A DNA stretch of 64,000 nt from Diphasiastrum complanatum (Eukaryota; Streptophyta; Lycopodiopsida; Lycopodiales; Lycopodiaceae). Below the pieces are notes generated by a model. That model did not search any database, was not told where the DNA came from, and saw only the letters and a program-made list of their open reading frames with translations. Location of the stretch: assembly GCA_029204225.1 (NCBI GenBank), contig CM055095.1, positions 38,361,305-38,425,304 of the forward strand. Reading direction: 5' to 3'. The stretch's first letter is position 1, and the number at the start of each line of letters is the position of its first letter. The position numbers and the translations under genes were made by a program. Shown one piece after another: positions 1 through 11,205 of this stretch.

Positions 1-673
1 TAAATGGATCTAGAAAAGATCCACAAGAGTAATTGGATGCTTGCTTAACAATCTGTCAAAAAATTAGACACAAAAAAGTTGATCTAGATTTGCAATTTGA
101 CAAACAACAAGCATTAACAATCAAAACCATTGATCAACATTGAAATTCGATCTCACACGTGTGTACAGGCTGTAGTACGGCCTTCAAGCTAAGAACAAGT
201 AGAAATTGATTTGGTTGTATTTGGATCACAAAAACTCAATATACATAGTGAACTAGCTTGAGATTGCCAATGAGCTCCAAAAATATTCTATCTTCTCATT
301 ATGGGAGCTTGGAATACATAGCAAATTCGACTTCCTTTGTGAAGTTCGGTGGATTTCCAACATGTAATAAGAAAACTAACTCAGCCTTTTTGCCCTAAAA
401 TGAAACTCTAGTCTATTTCCTAGAGTCATGCTTGGTAGATAGCTAGTTGGTCAATTTTCACTTTAAATCTAGGATTTAGGTCCTATAAACTATGAATCAC
501 TACCAAAATGACATGACCAACCCTATAGAATTGATTTAACCTACATTAGGAGTGGATTGCCATGTGGCATCTTGGCCTCACATGTGTGGAATCCACTTAT
601 GTACAAAAGTTACATTATATTACATGGTTCTTTTATCAAGCTAGATTTGTCAATTTTTGGCATTTCTCAGACA
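1..673 (-). mobile_element. LTR, family A (minus strand, cut by window edge)
   Basis: This stretch is the reverse complement of the complete LTR at 6827-7512 over almost its whole length, with matching blocks such as the CTAGCTTGAGATTGCCAATG region and the end-proximal GGATCTTTTCTAGATCC. About 30 bases of the LTR 3' end fall outside the window. It carries a CACACGTGTG palindrome at 154-163. Roughly a fifth of positions differ from the other copy in the part compared by eye, so it is an old insertion. No internal coding region could be tied to it. Confidence 0.8.
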
Positions 674-3169
674 CTTCTTACCCCTTGTATTGAAACTAAA
701 CATAGGTAGCGTAATCGTCAATTTATTATATATAGTACAAAAATCATGAAAGCAATTCAATCTTATGACATCCAAGCATGTATAAATTGAACTTGTAGAT
801 AAATGCTAAATTCTTCCAAGTCTATGGGTCGCTAGGGTTGTTGGGTTATACACCACGCAAACTTTGTTTATTAGCCATAAAGTAGTGGGTATATCCCAGC
901 TAACCCTTACAAACTTGGTACATTGGTACAATTAGCTCTATGTTGGAACGACTTAGAAATAAGCAATTATCTATATGTAAAAAATATCTTTCTATTTTTT
1001 TAAGGATATGATTTTATGTTGTCATGGTATGCGCATGAAGAAACATTTTAAATGTGTTTTAAGTATTCAATCAATAAGGTGCTTTTGCTTTGTTAGGTAT
1101 ACCAAGCAATTGGAATTTCTCTTTTCATTTATTATTCTATCTCCATCATGCACTCAATTGAAGCTTCAACACTCATAGTACACAATGGCATTCACTCACT
1201 CCACTCAACTATACTCAATAGAGGAGATACCGTCTCAAATCCAAGATGGAGGAGATTCAAACACAAAATCAATAAGTACTATTGTTCATTCAACCAAGAA
1301 AGAACCAATTGACACACAAGACTATACTAGAATTCATGGAGACATTTTGAGAAGTTACACTTCTTTGGCTAATCTCTATCTCCTTCTGTAAACAATTTTG
1401 GGACATTTCTACATTAAAACTACTTTGCACAACTAATCTCAATAAGTTCACTTTGTAGTTTCTATAGCCGCCACCACTTCCACTACTAGATTTGACTATT
1501 TCCTTTCTATCTAATAATTTTATTTCTTGTACTTTTATTCTTGACTAGTTTGCTTTCATATTGTATTCTACCAACTTGAAAGTCATTCCACAATGCTTTA
1601 TTCAACTAGTAATTGTGGTCACAATCTCCAACACTCTTGGAACTTGAGAACTATGTTTTTATTCTATCTAATGCTATCTCAAGGTAAAAAATAATGTACA
1701 AAGAAAATGTCAACATATTGAGTGTATAACACACTGGCCTTTCAAGCTCATGAGGTTTGTTGCTCATACAAATAGATAAAGAAACTTTCTAAGTATCATT
1801 GTCTACAAACCTTCTTTGAAAGTCGTCTTTGAAAGATGATTTGGTATTGAGCTACAATGACCATATTTGTATTGCAAGTTGAGAATATAACTTTATGTGG
1901 TTGATTTTGCCTATTCGGCTAATGAGAGGATGACACATTTCAAAGAGCTTAAATCTTTTGCAAACACCCCAAAAGATTGCATTGTATTCCTTCCTTTTGG
2001 TTAAAGATTAGTAAGGAGTTACATGATTAGTATTAGGAAAAAACTAAGCACTTTTTATGTTACTAACTCATTCTAACCCACTAAGAGCTAGATGGCATAT
2101 TGTACTTAGCAACTTTGGGAATAAGAACTTGGAAGGTTCTTACTCCGCCTTGAATGAAGTGCTAGACTTTGATCTCTACACTGTATAGATTGATCCAAGT
2201 GCTCTAGAGGGTTGCAACACTTTTTAAACAACATTTTCTTTTTGCTTGATAATCCATTGTAGCAACTAAGACAAGTAAGTGCATTGATTTCTTCAAAGCT
2301 CTTTATTTCTCAAATCAACTTTTGACTTTTTATGTCAATAACTTATTTTGACTAGATGGCATAATGTACTTGCAACTTCAAGAATAAGAACCTAGAATGT
2401 GCTACTCACTCTCTAAACTCGCCCTATTATATCATGACCATCGCACGTGACATTTATTAACTATCTTCTATCCAAAATAATGAAAGCTCTCAATCTATGA
2501 CAAATCAAAACTTGAAGGCCACATCTGTGGTTGCATGTATATTTTGACAGTCTTTAATGGTGCTTCTTAAATTGACTTAGGAGGAGCTTTGTTAGCCTAG
2601 TAAAATCAAGCCAATAAAGACAAATTTTGTTGTTTAGATTGATAAAACTTTGGAAGCAAATCTCATATGATAAGATCCTCAAAAGTGCTTATCTCATCAC
2701 CAAGAATATTTGATAGTATTCCACAATATGTCCCCTGATGCAAATCTTACTTCTATTATGTTACATGAGCTTATAGAATGATGTTTCTCACCTGATTTCT
2801 AGGAACACATTCAAATAAATGCACTCTGAAAAAACTTATGCAATCTATTTGTATTAGAAGCTATTTTTATTGATAACAATAAATGAGAAGTACTCTCTTC
2901 AACTATAACAAGAAAGACTCTTCGACACATGATCATCAATTTGTTGTGTTCCTAACTTGACCATGCTGGAGTACTTGAGAAAAACAATTGTAATTCCCCT
3001 CATTACAATGCTCACACCATGGTTCCCATTGACTAAGAGGAAATACCCATGAGGTCTATTGTCCTAATAAACAGAAAATTTGCCCCAATGATTACATTTA
3101 TGGAGACATGTACAAGAACATAAAACTATAGAAGCATATGTAATCATGAATCTACCAAATAAAATTTAA
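674..3169. other. No assignable gene; diverged AT-rich sequence
   Basis: I see no recognisable gene here. A 68-codon frame at 1185-1391 (plus) has no family resemblance I know. Because a copia fossil starts just downstream, part of 2400-3169 may be decayed gag sequence, but no gag motif is readable. Confidence 0.4.
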
Positions 3170-4152
3170 GTGGTCGACATTCGTATTTGCCTTTATTGCC
3201 ACAAGCCAAGTCATTGGACAAGAGAATGTTATAAGAAGAAAGTGGATATCAAACAAGGAAAAGTAAAGTAGCAAGACAACATTGTCGAAGAAGATGCAAA
3301 AGATGACGAGACCAATGTAATCTCATCGACATTGGCATTGTAGATAGATGATGGCGCTAGGTGGTTCATAGATTCAAGCGCCACTAGGCACATGATTGGT
3401 AAGTGTGATTGGTTCGAGAATTTCTCGCCAATCCATGATGATGAGAAAGTCACGCAAGCCAATGGGCAAGAGTGTCGGACTCACTAAGAGCTTGCTTTTT
3501 GTTGGGGTCATGGGAAATCAGTGGCTGAAGGTTGAATTTGACAAAAATGACTACTTGATGAAGGATATGGATCGCAATTATAAGTGGTGGCAGCCGGATA
3601 TCACAATAGCAATTGTGGTCTTTATAAGTTGGATGTGGCCAAACCTAGGGAATATGATTTCAGCTCCATCTCAAAACAATGTATTGTTATGAGTAGATTT
3701 GCTGAAAATTTGTTCAATTCCAGTTCTAAACATTCTGAAGCACACAAATCTACAAGGAGTTGTATATCCTTCACTGTGATCAATTCTATTCACATCTTCT
3801 GGGTTTAAATTTGAATTGTGGCATCGTAGGGTGGGCCATCTAAATTATGGGACTGTGTGATTGATATCCAACCTAAAGATGGTAAGTGGTTTATCCACAA
3901 TACAGGATGAGCAACATTCTATTTGTGAAGGATGTGTGATGGGAAAGCATCATAGAGAGAAGTTCAAGAAGGGGGAGCTGCTAGAGTGAAAAAAGACACT
4001 TGAGCTCATACATAATGACCTATGCGGCCCAATGAAGACCACATTTATTGATGATTACTCCAAGAGAATGTGGATCTATTTCTTGAAAAACAAATCGTAT
4101 CCATTGACTTGCTTCAAGGAGTTCAAAGCTTTGGTTGAGAACCAATTGGATG
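3170..4152 (+). mobile_element. Ty1/copia gag-pol fossil (zinc knuckle, protease, integrase start)
   Basis: Translated pieces run in copia order. A CCHC zinc knuckle (CLYCHKPSHWTREC) lies near 3190, a protease active-site region (WFIDSSATRHM) near 3360, a pre-integrase HRRVGHLN motif near 3820, and an integrase start (FIDDYSKRMWIYFL) near 4040. The order protease, integrase, then reverse transcriptase is the copia arrangement. The copy is badly broken, with many breaks. Its right side is interrupted by an LTR-B copy in the opposite orientation. Confidence 0.75.
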
Positions 4153-4875
4153 TGTTGAGTTTCACACGTGTGGGAGTGCTCTAATGTGCTCTAATGATCT
4201 CCTAAAACTTTGTGATTGCACTCAGATGAAACATAGATTTATAATCAAGATCTATCTAAAAAAACTAAGGCAAGAGCACATTACTACATGCATATAATCA
4301 TCAAGAAAGTACATACACACGTGTGGAAGTGGTACTTGAAAAAAACTAAGTATGAAAAGTCCTTGCTCCCAGGTAGAGAGATAATTCACAAAATGGACTA
4401 TTGCCTCTATCTGTAGCTACTCGAGGTAGAGGGGAATAAAATATGATTTTCCTCCTCAAAATCCTATTGGTTGAGTGACATATGAGCCCTCAATCTTGAT
4501 TGGACCATTTTAATATATTTTAGCTTTTTGATTGGTCACTAGCTCTCATGCCAACACATAGGGACATGTCACACACCAAATCTCAACATGACAAATTTCA
4601 TAAGCCTAACTTTGCTCAAGCTACATCACTTTTTACTTTTGGCCTAATCATGCTCTAACATGTGTACTTGCATAAATTGTCTCTAATGCCAAAAATGCCT
4701 TATCAACTACTTACACATGGGTAGATATCTATAAAACTTCAAGTATCCCTAACTCAACATGACTAAGATGTTTTTGCTTATTTTTCACATGTGGGAACAT
4801 GCTCCACACGTGTGATATTTTCTTACTTATAAGAACTTTTAAAATATTCAAGCTAGATTTTGCCAATTTTTCACA
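4153..4875 (-). mobile_element. LTR, family B (minus strand, nested in copia fossil)
   Basis: On the minus strand this runs from TGTGAAAAATTGGC to ACTCAACA, giving TG...CA ends. It resembles the plus-strand LTR at 14973-15781 in several blocks, including the start, TTAGGAGATCATT and the CATGTGAAA-rich parts. It contains three CACACGTGTG palindromes (4163, 4316 and 4805). Bases 4876-4975 continue as family-B internal sequence, as the GGCTGGTTTTCACAT block is also found just before the LTR at 14973. It sits inside the preceding copia fossil. Confidence 0.75.
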
Positions 4876-4999
4876 CTCCTCAAAAACTAGCTTGATGAGA
4901 TAGTAGATCACATAAGAAACTTGTGAAACTTGTTGAGTGGATCCTTTGGTATGATATCATGTGAAAACCAGCCAAGGGATCCTCCATAGCAGCAACTTC

Positions 5000-5511
5000 A
5001 CCATATCCATGATAAGACTTCTTTGGTAGAAATCACTTGCCAATTCCATTGAAGAGCATTCCACCAATTTGCCACCATATCCTTGTGTTCTCTCCATTCA
5101 GTATCTACACTAAGAATGAGATGCAAACTCTAATAGATCTTGATCATACATGAACCAAAAACATAAAATAATGTTGTTGTCTGTACAATACCAGTACCCT
5201 ATTGTATTTCACATGTGTGGATCTGAAAATAGCATTTAATGAGCATTCTACACATAGAATTGCAAGATATCACAAGTATAGTACACCAATGGATAGTAGA
5301 ACCCAAGAGAACCATGTATAAGCATGAATGAGATAAGAGAGAGAGAATGTCTTCTCTTCCCATGGATTATATCCTTTTATAACATGTCTAAAACCTAAAT
5401 TGCCACTTGGTTTTCCTCCAATATGAAAACCCTACTATTTTTGGGACTAGATTTGATGTGCCCAACTTTCAAATTTAAATATACTAAAACGCGACTTCTA
5501 CATTTCCCACA
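5000..5511 (-). mobile_element. LTR, family C (minus strand copy)
   Basis: The reverse complement matches the complete LTR at 46181-46688. Shared blocks are the start TGTGGGAAA, the region with the GAACCCAAGAGAACCATG block (read on the plus strand here), and the downstream part with the CAAACTCTAATAGATC-like block. About 25 bases to the right (5512-5535) match the internal sequence just before the LTR at 46181. The inner (left) boundary is approximate. The rest of the element is not preserved here. Confidence 0.7.
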
Positions 5512-5689
5512 CTTTCAAAAAGTGTTTATTCAAATGCTTTTTACAATACTATAACTTTGGAAAGTCAAACTCTAAGTCTAATATGAAAATTGGCTTCAAT
5601 TGCCAAATATACAAATATGACCAAAATAGTAAAACTAGCTGAAATCAATCACAACTATTACCCCTCTTGATCCTAAAATCTTTCGACAA

Positions 5690-5930
5690 CGTTCAAATAC
5701 TTTTTCCAACCGATCTAGGTGGTCTGTATCTGCACTATGGACTCCAAGATCATCCAAGTAGATTTCAAGGAATTTTGTAGATAGTCTTTAAAAGCAAACT
5801 GCATCACTCTTTGGAATGAACTAGGTGCATTACAAAGTCCAAACAACATTACTTCAATGAAAGAAAGTACTATCTGACCAAAGAATGATTGAAGTTCTGT
5901 GTACGAGATTGCTAGTAGACTCGAAATCAT
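5690..5930 (-). mobile_element. Ty3/gypsy reverse transcriptase fragment
   Basis: On the minus strand the translation contains FGLCNAPSSFQRVM, the classic gypsy RT block before the active site, then an IYLDDLGVHS block matching the YxDD catalytic loop and a HLDRLEKVFERC helix. It is a short, broken fossil fragment with no LTR assigned. It lies next to the LTR-C piece and is read in the same direction, but gypsy and copia are different superfamilies, so these are separate insertions. Confidence 0.8.
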
Positions 5931-6005
5931 TCACACTCAGCAGTGCGGAGAACAAAAATCACAAAGAATAACCTGCGTCGCTCTATTCATTTCTCCAATC
6001 TCAAG

Positions 6006-6826
<821 letters not shown>

Positions 6827-7512
6827 TGTGAAAAATAGCCTATTTTGGCAAATCTAGCCATGTAGAACGTTGTAAATATTGTGTATAATTGGGTTCCACA
6901 CATGGAAGGCCTAGATGCCTCGTGGAAACCCACTCCTAATGTAGGTTAGGTCAAGTCAAAGAGTTGGTCATGTCTATTTGGTGGTCATCCCTACTTTATA
7001 GGACCTATACCTAAGTTTAAGGTGAAAATTTGACCAACTAGCTACCTACCAAGCATAACTCTAGGATCTAGCTTAGGGTTTCATTTTAGGGCAAGAAGAG
7101 TGAGTTAACTTCCTTATTACATGCTGGAAATCCATGTAACTTCAATAAGGAAGTCGAATCTGCTATGTATTGCAAGCTCCCATAGTGAGAAGATAGAATA
7201 TTTTTGGAGCTCATTGGCAATCTCAAGCTAGTTCACTATGTACATTGAGTTTTTGTGATCCAAATGAAACCAAATCAATTTCTACTTGTTTCTCAGGTTG
7301 AAGGCCGTACTACAGCCTGTAGTACACGCGTGTGGACTCAGATTTTGGTCTTTGATCTTGTTTATTGATATCCATACTTGTTATGTGTCAAATTGTTAAT
7401 CTAGATTAAGATTTATTGTCTAGTTTTCTAATGCATTGTTAAGCAAGCACATAATCTCTCTTGTGGATCTTCTAAGATCCATTTTTGGTCCTTAAAGTAC
7501 TTTACTTTCACA
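6827..7512 (+). mobile_element. Complete LTR, family A (plus strand)
   Basis: The LTR is 686 bp with inverted ends TGTGAAA...TTTCACA and is preceded by a purine-rich tract. Copies of the same LTR lie at 1-673 and 8356-8616, both on the minus strand. On its right it abuts gag sequence of family D with no spacer, so element A inserted into a D element. Confidence 0.85.
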
Positions 7513-8223
7513 GCATCAACGAATATCAACACTACTACAAAGATGATGCTCAACGAGTTCAAAAAACTTGGAAAGAACCAGCAGATACCAATGGAAAAGT
7601 TGCAGTCGCAATTTAATGAAAATATAAAAGCCTTGGAAGATTTCTATGGAAAAGTGAACAAGGAACCTGAGAAGTTTGCTAAAACTTTTCCTACCAGAGA
7701 AAATGTCCGGTGTTCCATTTGTATGAGCAATCACATAGTGAACGAATGTTCACAATTGAAAAAACGAATAATAATCAATATTTGTCATCTGTGCAATTCA
7801 CTTGATCATGAGACTGGTTATTGCAACTTTAATCCTCATATTATTTAGGAATGATATGCCCAGATGGAATATCGGAAACCCCCTTACGGAAAGGATCCTG
7901 CAGCCATACCTCGCCAATCTGCTCTTGGGTATCCGGAGAGACTAGCTTCACCAGCCCCACCAACACAACCAGCTCCTCCTGCTAATCTGATGAAACCTGA
8001 ACCTTACAGAGGAAACAAACAATGGAATTACAGTAATGATCATAAAAGTGGACCTTCAGAACAATATGTTATTTATGATGTCACACAACAACAAGCATCT
8101 AGAAATTGGACTAGAGCGCCACTTGGATGCTTTGCATGTGGAGAAAATCACAGAGTTGCAGAATGTCCAATCAAAGTGTCGCAATATACCAACACGAAAT
8201 TGCTATATTTATGTAGTATTTAG
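7513..8223 (+). mobile_element. Family D (Ty3/gypsy) gag fossil, C-terminal part
   Basis: Two frames encode a gag C-terminal region. The first (7543-7848) has a charged helical stretch and a cysteine motif CSICMSNHIVNEC plus CHLCNSLDHETGYC. The second (7864-8223) is proline-rich and then has CFACGENHRVAEC. The same proteins, in the same order, are found on the minus strand at 57453-58283. The piece begins exactly at the end of LTR-A. The matching N-terminal gag part lies at 8617-9219 on the opposite strand. The copy is broken. Confidence 0.75.
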
Positions 8224-8355
8224 ATCGTTCCCCAAAAAGATAGCTCTTAAAAGTTGTTAAGTTGATAATTATTGACTTATTTCGACAAAAATGGAGTCGA
8301 GAGAAGATCTGGTTGTCAACAGACATTTTATAAGCAGTTAGTACCACTTTTAGTA

Positions 8356-8616
8356 AAGGTGTGTGAAACCCTAGCCTAGATTCTAGAGTTATGCTTGGTA
8401 GGTAGCTAGTTGGTCAAATTTTAACCTTAAATTTAGGTGTAGGTCCTATAAAATAGGGATGACCACCAAATAGACATGACCAACTCTCTTGACTTGACCT
8501 AACCTAGGAGTGGGTTGCCACGTGGCATCTAGGGCTTCCATGTGTGGAACCCAATTATAAACAATATTTACAAAGTTCTACATGGCTAGATTTGTCAAAG
8601 TAGTCTATTTTTCACA
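8356..8616 (-). mobile_element. LTR, family A (minus strand, partial)
   Basis: The reverse complement matches the first roughly 260 bases of the 6827-7512 LTR, from TGTGAAAAATAG through the GGGTTCCACACATGGA block to the AGCATAACTCTAG block. Its outer (LTR start) edge abuts family-D gag sequence at 8617. Together with the LTR at 6827 it probably represents the two ends of one A insertion in a D gag. Confidence 0.8.
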
Positions 8617-9219
8617 TATGGGATAGTGGTGGATGTCGTAGTGGCCCTGCTGTATAAGGCAACAAATCAATATTCGGCTGATCATCTGAATCTTCGTCTT
8701 CCTCTCATATCGCATCATCCATAGCATTTTGCAAAGTTACGTACTCATTATGGCGTTTCAACTCGCGTCTGATTCTTTTAGATAGACTTGCCAAAAACCA
8801 CATAATCATGGCATCTTCATTAATCAGCTCGGGTACGCACTCAGATTGAGGCGTTTAACCCGTTCAATGTAATCTCGTACCATTTTTCGCTTTCCCATTT
8901 TAATTTTACTTAGAAGTAGGAAAGGGTCTTCCATGAACTTGTTTGAACCATGTGATAAGGGCTTTGACAGTTTCCCAATCATTACGCTCAATTTCATCTT
9001 GATTATAATACAATCTTGTGTTGCACTCGTTAAGGCCATTAGAAATAGCTTTAGTTTATCTTGAGGAAAAACTTCGCCATAGACTTCACAAGATTCTGCA
9101 TAGATTTGGAGAAATCTGACTGGATCAGATTATCCATTGTACTTGGAAAGATCTAACCGGGGTGATCTTCTAACAATGATTGGATTGACTTCCTGGGGAG
9201 CAGCTCCAGGGGCAGCCAT
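8617..9219 (-). mobile_element. Family D (Ty3/gypsy) gag fossil, N-terminal part
   Basis: Read on the minus strand, an ATG at 9219 starts MAAPGAAPQEVNPIIVRR, nearly the same as the gag start at 42279 (MATPGGAPQKVNPIIVRR). Further in, the MGKRKMVRDYIERVKRL block (8824-9039 frame) is typical of the retrotransposon gag domain. An acidic EEDEDSDD block follows near 8690 and also occurs in the D copy at 58283. The copy is broken. Confidence 0.75.
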
Positions 9220-10870
9220 TTTTGCAAATTAAATCAATCATATAATAAGATTGGATCTAGATTTTTCAACCAGAATCTATCTCAGTTCATATCTGCAAAA
9301 CTTTTCACTTGACAATAATCAGACTTCTATTTTTTGGAAAAAGATCTATGATCAAGCGATCGACACTTCTAAGAATGATGAATCAATTCATAACAGAATT
9401 GTCTGTATAGGCTTGATCTGGAAAATTAGAACCTAAAAATAGAATTGGCGAATGTTTTGGACGAAGGTTGACTCTGTGAAGATTCATTACTGCTGTTTTG
9501 GGTAAAAAAAATCTCTGATTAGGCTTTTTGTGACAAATTTGGTAAAAATAACCTTTGCCGAACTCGTAGATAAGGAATCTGATTCAGATAAAGCTAGGAT
9601 AGAACTAACAAATGTTCTTCATGCACAAAAAATGTGATTTTTGTAGTTTGGCACGGGTAAAAATAGAGATTTCTCTAGGTCCTAACAAAATTAACGTTCG
9701 CCGAACTCAAGAATGGTAACTTACTATAAATAAAATTCTCAAAAGTTTCAACGAAGGTTTTGGCGAAGTTTTCAAATGTAATACTATTATTTTTTATGAA
9801 CCAAAATAGTAAATCAGACTAACATTGACTTTGGCAAAGGTGTTTGGTGAAGGTTCTTTTTGGAAACTGAAAATTTTGTAAAAAGGTGTTTAAATCTCAC
9901 AAAAATTTATCCATTTCTAGATGAACAGTCACTTTGACCTTCTATTTTTAGAATTAATGTTTGCCAACTTGGCATTAGATAGATCTGAATCATACCTATG
10001 TACAATGAATCGGACGAACATTCTTTTTTTATATTTTTTAGGGTTTTGGGTGTCTTTTGGTGTTTTCTGACGATTTTTTTGATGTTTTTGGAAATCTGTT
10101 GGGAAGGATCGTTCGCCCTTCAAACTGAAGGTTCTGTGATCAAAATCGAAGGTGCCTACAACTCGGCGAACATTTTATGAGAGAGGGTAAAAAGTTATCA
10201 GCTTTGATGACAATTTTTGTCTCCTTTTAACTAAGATCTGGCAGATTTGACCGATTCTTGTTCATTAGAAGAGTTTTGAGCTCCAAAAAGACCCTTTAAG
10301 AATTCGTGCAAGATGTAGTTTATATTATTAAAATATTATAACACTAATACTTTTGACTTGCCATAACTTCTTAATCGTAGCTCAAAAGTATGTCATATAA
10401 CATATCATTGGAAAGCCCTTGTCGAGCGCTTTCCAATGCACCAAACTCCGCTAAATTTGAACTTACCACTAAAAAGTTATGCCATTTTTAATGTGGAATC
10501 AAAATGTGGACTCAAAAAGTTACGTTACGTAGATTTCAAATTTGGGTGTTTTGATTGGTCCATGTGTAAGAAAAAATTGAGAAAAAATATAAAAAGAATT
10601 TTTTCAAAGGGTCTTTTTTAGATTTAGAACTCCTCTAATGGTTTTTTTTTTATTTCCCAGATCCAGATAAATCTTAAGAATGGTGATCTAAATAGCTTTC
10701 CCTGATAAATAATCAGATTAGATTTCAAACAAGAAAATCCACTCAAATAAGGCAAAATCACTTTCAAACTAACCCTAAATGTAGTTTTAACACTATTCAT
10801 GCCAAGATAAGATGTCTTATGCAAGCTAACCATTCAACAAACATGTTGCAAACTAAAAAATTGGCATAGC
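9220..10870 (-). mobile_element. Family D 5' leader (untranslated), with nested small DNA element
   Basis: This is the long untranslated leader between the D primer-binding site and the gag start. It has no coding potential. It carries many scattered copies of a GGCGAAGGTT / AACCTTCGCC-like motif (for example near 9451, 9705, 9753, 10107 and 10160) that recur in the D leaders at 41480-42280 and 58330-58640. The inverted-repeat element at 10263-10640 is inserted in it. The part after that element (10641-10870) matches the leader at 58650-58870. Confidence 0.65.
10263..10640. mobile_element. Small inverted-repeat DNA element (MITE-like), copy 1
   Basis: The element is 378 bp with terminal inverted repeats of about 35 bp: CATTAGAAGAGTT...AAAAAGACCCTTT at the left and AAAGGGTC...AACTCCTCTAATG at the right. 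The interior is AT-rich and non-coding, and a second copy at 49322-49703 matches it along the whole length. No transposase is present, so it is a non-autonomous element. The flanks GTT/GTT might be a 3-bp target duplication, but copy 2 does not confirm this. Confidence 0.85.
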
Positions 10871-10888
10871 TCCCCGACAACGACGCCA
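10871..10888 (-). other. Primer-binding site, tRNA-Asp type (family D)
   Basis: On the minus strand the 18 bases read TGGCGTCGTTGTCGGGGA. This closely matches TGGCGCCGTTGCCGGGGA, the plant Ty3/gypsy (Athila/Tat group) primer-binding site complementary to the 3' end of tRNA-Asp. It lies five bases inside the LTR end (ATTACA). Confidence 0.8.
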
Positions 10889-10892
10889 AAAT

Positions 10893-11008
10893 TGTAATCG
10901 GTTTCTTTCCTAGCCTATCCTCAATCCAAGATCCAAGCAATCTAGCATCAAGGTGATGAAGTGAGTTGTCGCACGCGTATGCTTGATCCCATGAGAGTGA
11001 TAGCATAT
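10893..11008 (-). mobile_element. Family D LTR, 3' end portion
   Basis: On the minus strand this matches the last roughly 115 bases of the D LTR at 40780-41455 (CTCTCATGGGA, then CTTGGATTGAGGATAGGC-type sequence) and ends ATTACA before the primer-binding site. The rest is replaced by an LTR-B fragment starting at about 11011. Confidence 0.7.
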
Positions 11009-11010
11009 CT

Positions 11011-11205
11011 CAGATTACAGCACATAGGGACATGTCACACACCAAATCTCAACATGACAAATGTTATAAGCCTAACTTGGCTCGAGCTACATCATTTTCT
11101 ACTTTTGGCCTAATTATGCTCTAACATGTGTACTTGCATAAATTGCCTCTATTGCCAAAAATGGCCTAATCAACTACTTACACATGGATAGATATCTATA
11201 TTGTG
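11011..11205 (-). mobile_element. LTR-B fragment (minus strand)
   Basis: About 195 bases closely match 4556-4735 inside the LTR-B copy, including ACATAGGGACATGTCACACA and CTAACATGTGTACTTGCATA. Only this middle part of the LTR is present. Confidence 0.8.

Noticed and set aside
1185-1391. 68-codon frame near the left end
   Set aside because: No family resemblance, no splice context and low-complexity Ser/Thr-rich sequence; most likely a chance frame.
10436-10621. Similar 61- to 65-codon frames at 10436-10621 and 49495-49692
   Set aside because: Their similarity comes from lying inside the two copies of the non-coding inverted-repeat element. Stops and composition do not suggest a transposase.
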